Assembly: GCA_030844895.1 (NCBI GenBank)
Contig: CM061225.1
Location: 101,198,688-101,262,687 of the forward strand
Direction of reading: 5' to 3'
Length of the DNA stretch: 64,000 bases
DNA from: Ambrosia x helenae
Taxonomy: Eukaryota; Streptophyta; Magnoliopsida; Asterales; Asteraceae
Of the stretch, positions 22,414 through 33,332 are shown one piece after another. How positions within the stretch are numbered: position 1 is the first letter of the stretch; every line of letters starts with the position of its first letter. The notes beneath the pieces were generated by a model. That model did no database searches. It saw only the letters and a list, made by a program, of their open reading frames with translations, and was not told the origin of the DNA. Position numbers and translations under genes: made by a program.

Positions 22414-22975
22414 GACTATGGGGTGTGGGTTGGGGGAAGGGATCGGGAAGGTGATGTGGCACCTCTTCCCCTTCGGGAACACCGCGCCCCCCTTCATATT
22501 TCGGTGAGGAAGGGGAAATTTCCCCGTCTGCCCCGAGCTAACTATATTATTATTATATTAGAAAGTAGGGTAGAAAGTGGAGGGAAAGAGGGAAGGGGGA
22601 AGGGGAACACCACCCCCCTTGATGGGGGAAGAAGAGGAGAAAGATGAGGTGGACTTGGGGGAGGAAGGGGGTGGTCGGTACCACACCCCTTAGACTATGG
22701 GGTGTGGGTTGGGGGAAGGGATCGGGAAGGTGATGTGGCACCTCTTCCCCTTCGGGAACACCGCGCCCCCCCTTCATATTTCGGTGAGGAAGGGGAAATT
22801 TCCCCGTCTGCCCCGAGCTAACTATATTATTATTATATTAGAAAGTAGGGTAGAAAGTGGAGGGAAAGAGGGAAGGGGGAAGGGGAACACCACCCCCCTT
22901 GATGGGGGAAGAAGAGGAGAAAGATGAGGTGGACTTGGGGGAGGAAGGGGGTGGTCGGTACCACACCCCTTAGTC
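22414..22975. mobile_element. tandem pair of Tourist-like MITEs sharing a junction
   Basis: Two almost identical units of 279-280 bp (22414-22690 and 22693-22975). Each begins GACTATGGGGTGTGG and ends CCACACCCCTTA-type sequence, which are inverted termini. TTA lies immediately outside each end (22411-22413, 22690-22692 and 22976-22978), the target typical of PIF/Harbinger MITEs. The units differ by a C in a C run and little else. Confidence 0.75.
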
Positions 22976-22978
22976 TTA

Positions 22979-23577
22979 GTCTTATCACTCTCTCTTGTCT
23001 CGGGGTGTACCACACATGAAGAAGTGTTGTTGGGCTATTCCATGTATTATTATTGACAATATACCCAAAGAGAATGATGAAAAACAGAAGTTTCTACTAT
23101 TTTGATACTTTAAATCACATAATTGGCAATAGAATGGATAGAGAGAGAATCTTCTCCGGATGCAATTAAAAAAACACTTTATCCAATCTTATAAAATACA
23201 ACGCTTTTTTAAGTTAGGTTGTTAAAATAATATAAAGTTAGTCATACACAAATATACCTATAACCTGTTACAAAAAATAATGCACACATTTTTTTACCAT
23301 AAAAACTATAAAAGTAACAACCACGTTGCCCAAAAAGATATATAATATATACATATATACTATTTAAATTTAATATATATTATTATATTATAACCTAGGA
23401 TTTTGGAGCTTTCACTTATTAAATAGAACCACACATGTCTCTCACTTTTTAGTCTACAACTGAAGAAAGAAAGAAAGTGAGAAACAGTAAAAAAGATATA
23501 GTGAATCAACTCACTCTCAACACATTCACTTGTATCCTCCATTTCTTTCCCTTGTCTGCCAGATCCACACACCAAAA
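22979..23577 (+). promoter_or_regulatory. upstream region of the HIPP gene
   Basis: Starts right after the MITE pair. TATATATA-rich DNA lies near 23340-23390. A pyrimidine-rich leader (TCTCTCACTTTT, TCACTCTCAACACATTCAC) precedes the ATG at 23578. The precise transcription start cannot be fixed. Confidence 0.4.
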
Positions 23578-25996
23578 ATGACTAAAGATGAAGACTTTAA
23601 GCTACTCAAGATCCAGGTGAACCTTTTCTTTCCCTTCTTTCTATTTTATTATTATTATTTTATTTTATATACACAAAAATGAAAATGTACTATTTTTCTA
23701 TTTGTGATGAACAAATGAACATAAATGGTGTTTTTTTTTTTCTTGCTACATTGTTACTGTTCTTGCTTAGTTTGTGTCTACATTTTGGTGACCCTTCTGT
23801 TTTTGTTTAATTTTGTTTTTGCTTCTTTTTTGTCCACTTTAGACTTGTGTTCTGAGAGTGAATTTACACTGTGATGGATGCAAACATAAGGTGAAGAAAA
23901 TCTTGCAGAAAATTGATGGTGCTCTCTCTCTCTCTTCATTTTGTGCTCCTTTGTAAAAAAAGACTATTTGATATTTTAAAGTCAAAGAGACAACTTTTTG
24001 GTCTTAAAATGACATGTATGTTTTGTAGTTCTAGCAAATAAATTGGTATACATTTTAATGATGTATAAAATAAAGTAAGAACCTTTTTAGTGTAAATACA
24101 CTCTTGAAAAGTTAAAAAAGTTAAAAAAATAAAGTTTAAAGTTAGTGACTTTGAAATTTCAAAATGATGACTTTTTTTGGGATTTGGGAAATAATGTTAT
24201 TTTGTGAGTTTTTGATAATTCAAAATTTTATGCAAACAAAAAAAAAATAAGAATTATTGTAAAGTGAAAATAAGGACAAGTTTCATTGAATTATTTGCTA
24301 TACCTTTCCCCTAAAAACAAAACATTTTCAAAGATTTTATGCATTTTGTCTAGTTATCTTCATGATGCCATTAAAGTAAATTTAACCTCATTAATTTTAC
24401 CATGATCTTGACTGGTCTGTTGTTCCTGTCATCATTAAAGATCTCATCTTTATTGAATGATGTTTTTTAAGTGTTCTGTTGACCAAAGAATGTCCTTTCA
24501 ACATCTTGTAGATTTTATCCTGATCATGTGGCCTAGTGGTAAAAGGGCTGGTTCTCTCTTGGGGGAGCCGGGTTCAATTCCCACGGGAGGCATGTGATGG
24601 ATACCCCCCACCCTTGTGGTGGGGTAGGTGGTTGGGAAGTGATGGAGAGACCCTTGACCCTTGTGGTCATGGGTTCGACTCCTGATCCCTCCAGGTTTTA
24701 CCGGTTCACTACCGTTGTGCCTTCGGGCGGGTTTGTGGGCTGGGTTTTCCCTGGAACTGGAGACGGGTGGGCCGAAGGGCTCTGTCCGTACGGACTAGAG
24801 GCCGTCTGGGGCCCCTTTCGGCCATTGGGGGCCACGTACAGAGTACCCGGCAATACTTTAGTTGATCGTTCAAAAAAAAAAACATCTTGTAGATTTTATA
24901 TCTCTATATTTTTTCTTCTTCTTTTTTTTTAATTTGTAATTAAATTGTAGGTGTATACCAAGTGAGCATAGATGCAGAGCAGCAGAAAGTAACAGTTTCA
25001 GGAAGTCTAGATTCTGAAACTTTAATCAAAAAACTAGTTAGAGCTGGTAAACATGCTGAACCTTGGTCAAACAAGTCAAACCAAAACCAAAACAACCACA
25101 ACAACCAAAACCAAAGTCAAAATCAAAAGGGCTCTATGAAAGATGACAAGAAAGACAAATCCCAGAAACAAGATTTCCTCAAAGGCCTTGAATCCTTGAA
25201 AAAACAACAAAAGTTTCAACCTTTGGTCCCCGAAGAAGACGACGAATATCTCGACGACGACGAAGATGAAGACGAACATGAAGAGGAGCTTAGGTTGCTG
25301 ACCCAAAAGGCAAATCAATTGGCAATGTTGAGACAGCAACAGCAGCAGCTGCAACAGCAACATGCTGCTGCTGTTGCTGCCAACAATGCTAGAAATTTAA
25401 ATAATAATAATAATAATAACATTGGTGGGAATGTAAATGGGAAAAAAGTTTGCAATAATAATAATAATGTTGGGGAGGGTAAAATGGTAAATGAGATGAG
25501 TTCCATTATGAACAATCTTGGTGGTGGATTTGGTAATAATAATAATAATAATATTGGAGGGTTTCAAATGCCACAAAAGAACAACAATGTACTTGGATCT
25601 AATGGTACAGGCTTCCACCGTCCTAACAATGGACTAGCAATGGCAACAGGTGGTTACAACAACCCATCATCATCATCATCACAAGCTGCTGCTACTGCTG
25701 CTATGATGATGAACTTCAACAGTGCAGGACCTGTGTACAACAACAACAATAACCATCAACAACAGTACAACAACTCAATGATGATGATGAACATGCAGAG
25801 GCAACCTCAGATGATGTACAACAGGTCTCCAATCACTCCACCAGCTACTGGGTACTACTACAATTACAATCCTGCCCCTTACAATGAGTATCCTCAAAAC
25901 TACTATTACTACTACAACACTACTACTGGTGGTGGTGACAACCCTGCTGCTCATATGTTCAGTGATGATAACACAAGCAGTTGTGCTGTTATGTGA
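23578..25996 (+). CDS. heavy-metal-associated isoprenylated plant protein (HIPP), 386 aa
   Basis: HIPPs bind metal ions through an HMA domain and are lipid-anchored by a C-terminal CaaX box. Exons: 23578-23616, 23843-23918, 24951-25996, GT-AG borders, phases 0 and 1. The HMA domain spans residues 14-75, with the metal-binding CDGC (Cys23, Cys26) and the conserved DAEQQKVTVSG. A Lys/Asp-rich region and an acidic stretch (EEDDEYLDDDEDEDEHEEE) follow, then Gln, Asn and Gly-rich low-complexity sequence built from CAG and AAT repeats. The protein ends CAVM, a farnesylation-type box. Layout and N-terminus match the long Arabidopsis HIPP32-34 group. A SINE sits in intron 2, outside the splice sites. 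It looks functional. Confidence 0.92.
24501..24899 (+). mobile_element. dimeric tRNA-derived SINE in HIPP intron 2, with 18-bp target duplication
   Basis: The body 24519-24881 is flanked by ACATCTTGTAGATTTTAT at 24501-24518 and 24882-24899, identical on both sides. Two tRNA-like box sets are visible: GTGGCCTAGTGGTAAAAGG with GGGTTCAATTCCC near 24570, and a second B box GGGTTCGACTCC near 24668. A tRNA-unrelated body follows, ending TTGATCGTTC and an A run. The perfect duplication indicates a young insertion. Confidence 0.9.
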
Positions 25997-26640
25997 AGGG
26001 TAGAAGTGGAAAGAAATTAATGTTTTTATCTTTATGCAAGTATTGTGTGAATGAATGAAGTGTTTATTTTTATTTTTATGTTTATTTTAAGTATGTAATG
26101 TTTAAGAAGAGTTGTAGTAATGTTTCAAGTGTGGATTGTGACTAAAAACAGTAGAATGTCAATTGTCAAGGTGGTGTTATGTTACATGACAAAGTTCCTC
26201 TGAAACATAATATGACCAAAGTAACATAAAGTGACTGATAATTTGTAATGGTTTATGAGTCATCACAAGGTTGTACTTTCTGTATCAATGATGGTACCTT
26301 GGTACTTACAATTGTTTGTATGTGGGTTGGTTTGTAATGGTACACATTCAAAATTAATTACATACGCGTTATAGGTTGCGTATAGGGCTATATACAGCGT
26401 ATAAGAAGTACAAACTTTCACGCGTCGTTATTGTCAATTAGTCAGATACTCAGGTCATGTCAGGGACGTATACGTTACGTATAGGGACAAGTGTGTGCAA
26501 ATAAAATAAATAGGGGGTGTGCCAATATGAACAAACAATGTAATTGTTTTATACTTAATATCATTTATGATATTCATGTTGTTGTGCATCGACAGTGTGG
26601 AGATTTCAAAATTCAATTTATTCTTGTTAAGAATAAATAA
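25997..26640 (+). other. HIPP 3' untranslated region and flank
   Basis: The first 100-300 bp after the stop are T-rich and probably form the 3' UTR. Further on, GCGTATA-type motifs recur (about 26365-26405 and 26465-26485) without a recognisable gene. Confidence 0.4.
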
Positions 26641-27270
26641 GTTGTATGCAGAATAGGACATGGACAGGACATGTGCAATTACTAGAATAACCCTTATCCA
26701 GTCAGATGGACAAGAGTATTGTTTCGAATGGGGAGAACTGAAAATATGGCCGTTGAAGGGGGGATATGCACGCCCGAATCACGTGCTGACCAACAAATTG
26801 ACCATGCAGACTCCGATACTCATGCTTATTGGTTGGTGGAGTTTGACTTTATTAACAAATTCTGGTGTCGGGTCAAGAATTTGGACACCTGTCGAGAGTT
26901 TGGAAATAGAGACGTTGAATAATATTCTCTTCTTGTTTTTCAAAGGAAAACTTTCATTCACAAGTTCACAACACACCATTCTTAGACTGACCGTTGTGGA
27001 CACGAGAATAGCCCGGCACGATACATTCACGAGTCATGTGGCTCGCAAACACCATAACAGGCCCATGCTAAGGCCTGCGCGAGCAAGTCACTGCGAGCAC
27101 AAGCGACCACGGTCACGGCGCTATTGTCTTGGATTTTGAGTTGGAGGCGAGCGATGGTCTGGAGCGAGCCATAACACACCCACGCGAGCGATTGCCAAAG
27201 CGATGGTTTCGAGGTGGTCGCGTCCACTCGCTCGCGCACCACAACAGACAGTCTTATAAAAAGGCAACAA
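26641..27270. other. unclassified repeat-like region
   Basis: A 159-residue frame at 26660-27139 has no family signature. A GC-richer stretch at 27030-27240 repeats GCGAGC-type words and leads to TCTTATAAAAAGG near 27252, which looks promoter-like. Possibly an old LTR piece. Confidence 0.3.
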
Positions 27271-27352
27271 AATGACAATGGTGTTGGTCTAGCACCTTAC
27301 TAGCGAAGAAGGAAGGAAGTCTTTGGGTCATGAATAACATAATTGGTCGTTA
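27271..27352 (+). mobile_element. SINE 3' fragment
   Basis: Ends ATAATTGGTCGTT plus an A run, close to the tail of the intact SINE at 32845-32966 (ATAATTAGTCGTTT plus A run), and shares the preceding GGTCATGAATAAC-like part. The 5' half is missing or diverged. Confidence 0.45.
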
Positions 27353-27712
27353 AAAAAAAGCCAACAAAAACAGAGATAATTAGACCACTTACAATAATAA
27401 ATGAATCTGAACTTAGATTTATTATAGAATAAATGAAAAATAAGCTATTTAACACTACCAAATAACATCCTTGATCTTCATGTTCTTCTTTGACAAAAGT
27501 TTTTTTTAATGGCAAATTTATAATACCCTTAATTTTACATTTAAGGTTAGTGCCGTTGTTTTCCAAAGACACCAACATAATATTATAATAATTTTGTATA
27601 CCACATCCTTGTATTGACCCTAAATTATGATATAGTAACGAATCCTCAATACACCACTAACTGAAAAGGTAAAGATATGAGGGATATGACACTAAGAACT
27701 AAGGCATCGGGA
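27353..27712. other. intergenic, nothing recognised
   Basis: AT-rich DNA without coding signature. Confidence 0.5.
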
Positions 27713-27984
27713 GTCGGTCCATAACCATGTGTACAAGGATTGGTGATTTGTAGAATCACCGGGTTAACGCACACATGCAAGTCTCGAGTCCCGAAAATTG
27801 GTGAACGAGTATAAACGTGTTAGTTATCGTGCTTTATATGTTTAAAATCATTATATGACTTGTCGGTATGTGTATACGTGCTTATATGTGTTAAAATAGT
27901 GTTTAACGCGCAAAAAACCCAAAAACCCAATGCTGTGTATGGATAGAAGCCTTAGAGGCGAGTAGAGCCTTATAGGCGACTAGG

Positions 27985-28046
27985 AAAGGGGCGATTAGGC
28001 CTAATTGCATGAGTTTTCATGCAATTAGACACCCTAATCGCCTATA
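27985..28046. repeat. hairpin within the LTR
   Basis: GCGATTAGG...TAATTGCATGA on one arm and TCATGCAATTAG...CCTAATCGC on the other, around GTTT. Similar CCTAATCGC and GCGATTAGG words recur at 28890-28950. Confidence 0.75.
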
Positions 28047-28961
28047 ACAGTTCTGTACTTGCCTGATATGTGCCTAAGGACTGGAAACGCCTATAAATAC
28101 CACCCTTATGCCCCAAAACATCATTTGTGCAACCCTAGCTCACCCCAAAGCTATTCCACACCAAACAACCTTTGGAACACGTATATACCTCAAAATCCAT
28201 CCTTTCAAGCCTTACACATCATTCTTTAGCAAAACCCAATGTGTGTTCTTCATCCTAAACCTTTGTTATAATCTTATAATGATCCCTAAAGGTCTAGACC
28301 TGGTTTTTATATGTTTGTCTCATTGAAAATCTTTGAAAGTTTTTAACAAGTCTAGTCTTTCATTATGTGTTTTATGTGGTGTATTCATGCAAGATAGGAT
28401 TTTTATGATTTAAACATGTGGATTCTTGTGTATTTGATATGTTTATGAGATAAATAGGTTGTTAGCATGATTGCTGGTGAGTTTGAAGGTTCATAGTTGT
28501 GTATTATTGATAAGAGGCGTTTTGACCCGTTTGAATGATTATGAAGGATTAAGGATGTTATAATGTGCTTTGTTGATTGTATGAGGTTAGGGTTTGTTCT
28601 AAGAGCATGTAGGAACAGTAGGATGTTGTTGTATAACGTTGTCATGTGATGAAATCTGGATAATTGCCGTTTATGGTAACTTTTACATGATGATGTGATG
28701 TTTTCAGGATAATATTACCATTTTGGGAAATGTTTGCATATAGAGCTATTAGATTGATGATAAATTAGGGGTTTTTACTTGGGATGGGTTGTTTAATGAT
28801 TGGGGTTTTATATTGGTTGTTTGTACATGTTTCGGATCTGATTTGGAAGGTTAAACGCGCGAAATGAGGCTTCATGCTGTAGGGGGCGATTAGGGCATTG
28901 TAATCGCCCATGTTTCAGGCAATTAGCCCCTAATCGCATGCAAATTAGGGCGAGTAGCCCC

Positions 28962-29325
28962 TATCCACATACATTTCATGTGAATACAACTCCTAATTGC
29001 CTGTTGACCATCCTAATCACTAGTTGACTTTCCTATCCACATACACTTCATGTGATTACATTCCTAATGGCCTGTTGGCCATCCTAATCACTAGTTGACT
29101 TTCCTATCCACATACACATCATGTGATTACATTCCTAATGGCCTGTTGACCATCCTAATCACTGGTTGACTTTCCTATCCACATACACTTCATGTGATTA
29201 CATGCCTAATGGCCTGTTGACCATCCTAATCACTGGTTGACTTTCCTATCCACATACACTTCATGTGATTACATTCCTAATGGCCTGTTGACCATCCTAA
29301 TCACTATTTGACTTTCCTAATTGCA
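28962..29325. repeat. 71-bp tandem repeat, five copies, inside the LTR
   Basis: Units start at 28962, 29034, 29105, 29176 and 29247 with TATCCACATACA. They contain TTCATGTGATTACATTCC and GGCCTGTTGACCATCC. The first copy is the most diverged. Confidence 0.9.
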
Positions 29326-30633
29326 TGTTTGATTCCTAATCGTGTGTTTTGCTATTGTAAGTGTATGTTGACATCTCGAAACATGTTTGGACACTTAGGA
29401 ACATGATAGGAACCTCGTGACATGTCTACTAACCTAATAACACGTGTTTGGACTCATATGTGCGTTAATTGAACTGTATGCTAGATTTGGTGAACTCTTA
29501 TGCGTGTTAAGTGCATAGTTGCATATGATTACTTGATCTCTTGTTCTTGACTAACACGTGGGATGTTGGATAACCAAGGGGATGTCAGGTCTTGTCTTGT
29601 ATAGTCAGGTCTTCACGTTTTCAAATGTATAATGGTTATTGTCTGGACACTTGGGGACTAGTTGACCTACGGGTTAATAGCCCGGGTACTCATATGCATT
29701 TAATGATAGGTCGCGGATACTAGGAACTGTCATTTGCATTGTCTGAGGTTTATTAAGAGGAACGCAATCCAAGGTGAGTTTCACGCCCCTCTTTTATACA
29801 TTTTTCTCTCGGGGGAGAAACATGCCACACGTTTTAACAATACAACGTTTATGTTATAAAAACGCAACACTTTTGAAAACGCAACGCTTTTGGAAACGCA
29901 ACACTTTTGGAAACGCAACGCTTATGATACTTGACTTGTCTTTTATTTACTATACGATGCAACACGAAGTCCCTAGGGAAACCATGAATATGTGGGTATA
30001 CATAACAGGGGAAATGTGGATAGATCTATTGGGCCTGACAAGCCCCACTCGACGGCTTGGAGCCGGGCGGGTGCATATTGTCTCTATTTTGGCAACACGG
30101 GAAACAACTCTGAGCAACGCTTGTCAGTAATGGTTTTAGCAGCACGATCATAGTAGTAAGGAAACGCTTGTTGTTTATTTGAATGTTTTCATAACATGGT
30201 ATTTTGTGATGAGACTCTCTACGCTTGGAAACGTTTTGTGAACTTAAAACCATGTGAACTCACCAGCATTATATGTTGACATTTCTTTTTGGCATGTTTT
30301 CTCAGGTCGCTAAGGTAGCAGCATTGAGTTTAGGCGCACAGAGTCTCGCATGGTGTCTAGGGTTCTAGTCGCATATCTTTAAATAAATTCCAGACTTTAT
30401 TTGTTTTGATGAGTTGTAAACGAGATTTCTAACGCTTCCGTTGCCGGTTAAATATCAAACTTATGTTTTTGGTTTACAAGTGTTTGCATTTAGTTGTCGT
30501 TTATTGTAACCGTTGACTTGGATCCTGGTGTGTCACGTGCCTCGCTGTAAAACCCCGCACGTGGAATTTGAGGGTGTAACAGTCGGGGACATAATCCGCA
30601 ACAGAGGGCAAAAGAGAACATATGACTATACCT

Positions 30634-30802
30634 AAGGATGAGCATGGTACCGGTATGGCGGTATCTGTGCCGCACCATTACCGGTATGGAAAACCCCTAA
30701 AAGTGGGTGCCGATATTTGCAAGTAAAAATCGGTAAATACCGGTACTAGTATAGAAAAATGTGGGTACCGAATTCTTGGTACGATACAATTTGCTCATGC
30801 CT
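30634..30802. mobile_element. hAT-like MITE
   Basis: Inverted ends AGGATGAGCATGGTACC and GGTACGATACAATTTGCTCATGCCT. Flanks ACTATACCT and ACTGTACCT differ by one base, compatible with a decayed 8-bp duplication. Confidence 0.55.
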
Positions 30803-31440
30803 AACTGTACCTCTAGAGGACAAGCATAGAGGTGCCACCCTTGGCACGGCCGTGCTCAATGGCTGACCAAGTCTATAAATTGAGGGCTTTACCAATACTT
30901 CAACCATCACATTTACCACCCACCAGGGGGAACTCTAGCTCTCTAAGGTTCTAATGAGCAACTTTGGAACTTAGGATCACTTAGCAAACACTTGTAAGAG
31001 ATAACTACACGGATAGTCGTTATGGTTTTTAGAAAATAACATTTTAGGGTACTAACTTTTTTAATATGTTAAGGGTTTATGGTTTTAGTTTTGTAAAATG
31101 TTGGGGTACTAAGACCAACTCGATTAGTTTTTATGGTTAAATTTTGACAAAATGACTAAAATGCCTTGTAATAATTAGATATTCTTGTAATTAACTCTAT
31201 TTAGAATGATACTTTTTGCAAATTATTGACATTAGAATTATCAATTAATATTATTTAAACATAAAAAATTAACCTAAAATATATATATTAAATTAAATAA
31301 TTATAATCTATGCGTTTTAGTATGTATGTTTGTAGAAAAATACTTTTATCCATAGAAAAATAATTGTAACTAATTGTTACACATGTGTAAAAAATTATTA
31401 CACATATGTGACGAACGGCTAAAACATAAAAGAAAATATA
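30803..31440. other. intergenic, possible LTR remnant then AT-rich DNA
   Basis: The part at 30830-30960 (CACGGCCGTGC, CTATAAATTGAGGGC) looks like an old LTR promoter region. The rest has no recognisable feature. Confidence 0.35.
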
Positions 31441-31441
31441 C

Positions 31442-31443
<2 letters not shown>

Positions 31444-31494
<51 letters not shown>
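31444..31494. repeat. (TA)n microsatellite
   Basis: About 25 uninterrupted TA units, directly followed by a MITE end. Confidence 0.95.
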
Positions 31495-31497
<3 letters not shown>

Positions 31498-31892
31498 GAT
31501 GGTTCATTTCAAAAGAGGTTTTAGTGCGAGAAGTAGATTACAAATTCATTTTCTTCATTTAAAAAAAATAAGAATATAAGAAAATTGTTAAAATGTGTTG
31601 TTCATTCATCTATGTCGAATAAAAAACAAATATATGAAGTAATTTCATTGATTTATATAACATACACATGTACAAATTTTGTGTAAAAACATGTGTAAGA
31701 AAGAATTTAAACCTTAAAAAAACATTTGATTGCATTAAATTAATTTGTTTTTGTATATATATAACATAAACAATGAAATGTAAAAAGTAAAAACTTCAAA
31801 CATATATGAACCATTACTAATAAAAAGTATGATTTAGGTTTCTTCTCGCACTTCTCGCACTAAAACACTCTTCTGAAAATAATCTAACCCTA
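31493..31892. mobile_element. MITE inserted at a TA microsatellite
   Basis: Inverted termini: TAGGGGATGGTTCATTT...TTTTAGTGCGAGAAG on the left, matched by CTTCTCGCACTAAAACACTC...AACCCTATA on the right. TA repeats lie on both outer sides, fitting a TA target. Confidence 0.65.
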
Positions 31893-31900
31893 TATATATA

Positions 31901-32288
31901 GGTCAAGTATAAAATGAAAACCCGCTCGAGTTGAGAAAACCTTCGAAAACCCATGTAAAAAAACATGATTTTTCTTTGAAAAAAAATAACAAATGTAAAA
32001 TACATGTTTGTAAGCGTTTTGGGCCTAAAAAAATAAAAAAAGCGACGATGAGATTTTTTTAAAAAAAGTAAACAAAGTTGCTGAAAACAAAGGCAAATAG
32101 CTGAAAACATATGTTTTTTAGCAACTTTGTTTATTTTTTTAAAAAAAATCCCGTCGGCGCTTTTGTTATTTTTTTGCCCAAAATGTTTAAAAACAATGTA
32201 AAATGGTTATTTAAAAAAAATATATATATATTGGTTTTTTATATTGGTTTTCAAAAGTTTTCTAAACTTAAGAGAGTTTTTATACCCG
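31901..32288. mobile_element. foldback MITE
   Basis: Most of the element is an inverted repeat centred near 32105. The inner arms ACAAAGTTGCTGAAAACA and TGTTTTTTAGCAACTTTGT lie next to the centre. Outer arms TATAAAATGAAAACCC and GGTTTTCAAAAGTTTTCT also pair. Confidence 0.65.
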
Positions 32289-32757
32289 ACGTTTGACAAA
32301 ATCTTTCTTTGTTGAAGAGCTAGTGGAGAGAGAGAGAGAGAGACTTTCATCATTTTTTAGCACATACGAAAAATGTGAGAGATGGAGTAAAGAAAAAGGG
32401 GAAAGAGACGAGAGAGAAATGATGAGGTAAAAATGTTGTGAATGTTTCGATGGATGGGTGTTTTTCGTTGAACGCCAACTCAGCAACTCTACAATCCCTA
32501 TAATACGTGTTTTATATTGCTTTCGATATAATTTCATTATTTAATCTTTTAGTAAATATATATTATGTTAATCTTTTAATAAATACATACACTTTTTCAA
32601 GATATATTTTGAAAAAGTTAATGCATTAATAGTGAATTGGTGGTCGGTATGAGAGACTAGCTAATTGGTTGCATGCACCGTCACTTCGTCGTCACACCAT
32701 TTGACACCTACAACATCACTCTTCTCACGCATTTCCATATTCACACACTTTTCGTAC
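32289..32757. other. intergenic, nothing recognised
   Basis: AT-rich with a short GA run near 32325-32343. No supported gene. Confidence 0.45.
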
Positions 32758-33195
32758 CTTTTTTTTAACCGGTAACAAACGACGTGCTAACTATCGTGAT
32801 ATCAGACGATATGGTCAATATCGACTACTTAACCGTTGCCAGCCCTTATCAAATGACCATTGGTCTGGCGGTATCAAGGTGTTAGATAAGGCTTTGCCTT
32901 TCTAAATGGTGAGAGATCAAATCCCGTGGGTGACAAAATAATTAGTCGTTTAAAAAAAAAAAAAAAAACCGTTGCCAGCCATTGGCTCTTCTAGATACGC
33001 AGAAACCCAACCTCTCGCCGGAAGGCACAACAGTGGAATAACTGGTAAAACCTTGCCTCCCATCCAAATTGAACCGTCGCCATTGTAATTTGTATTCACT
33101 ATTCACCTGAATGTCGCAATAGGAAGAGCAGAAATCAAACCTGAATCACAAGAAAAACCAATATTTCCTCAACCACTCCACATTACCTCATTTGC
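32758..33195 (-). mobile_element. SINE on minus strand, interrupted by a second SINE
   Basis: Poly-T at 32759-32766 marks the 3' end on the minus strand. A B-box-like CAGGTTTGATTTC lies near 33145 (minus), and the body matches the SINE at 34473-34783. It is split by the SINE at 32845-32966. Confidence 0.6.
32831..32980 (+). mobile_element. short SINE with 14-bp target duplication
   Basis: The body 32845-32966 is flanked by AACCGTTGCCAGCC on both sides (32831-32844 and 32967-32980). An A-box-like GGTCTGGCGGTATCAAGG and a B-box-like GATCAAATCCC are in the expected order, and the 3' end is AGTCGTTT plus an A run. It lies inside the older minus-strand SINE. Confidence 0.88.
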
Positions 33196-33260
33196 ACACA
33201 CTTTTCATACTTAAACCAATAATAAATATAAACATTTTTGTAAAGAACATTATTCCATTA

Positions 33261-33271
33261 GTCTATATATA
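33261..33271 (+). promoter_or_regulatory. TATA box of the jacalin lectin gene
   Basis: CTATATATACA about 70 bp upstream of the ATG, followed by an ACAACACACAACA leader typical of plant transcripts. Confidence 0.7.
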
Positions 33272-33332
33272 CAACTCATCACAACACACAACAATTCGCA
33301 TTTCACAATCCTCTCCTTGATCACCTCCCAAT

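Larger units (their letters stand above)
27718..30581 (+). mobile_element. solo LTR, 2.9 kb, Ty3-gypsy-like
   Basis: Ends GGGTGTAACA at 30581 and is flanked by GTCGG on both sides (27713-27717 and 30582-30586), the 5-bp duplication of an LTR element. The left end reads TCCATAACC, so the usual TG appears changed to TC. Its last 150 bp (TGGATCCTGGTGTGTCAC, CCCCGCACGTGGAATTTG) have the look of a gypsy LTR end. A TATA box (CTATAAATACC) lies at about 28091. Frames inside it are not genes. No internal domain or second LTR is present, so LTR-LTR recombination is inferred. Confidence 0.65.

Noticed and set aside
24527..24582. Possible tRNA gene (A and B boxes)
   Set aside because: The tRNA-like boxes are part of a SINE with target duplication and an A tail; no complete cloverleaf is apparent.
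26660..27139. 159-residue open frame as a gene
   Set aside because: No domain, no splice support and a repeat-like GC-rich end; more likely chance in old LTR-type DNA.
28962..29325. CRISPR-like array of regular repeats
   Set aside because: Units are contiguous 71-bp tandem repeats without unique spacers, inside a plant LTR.
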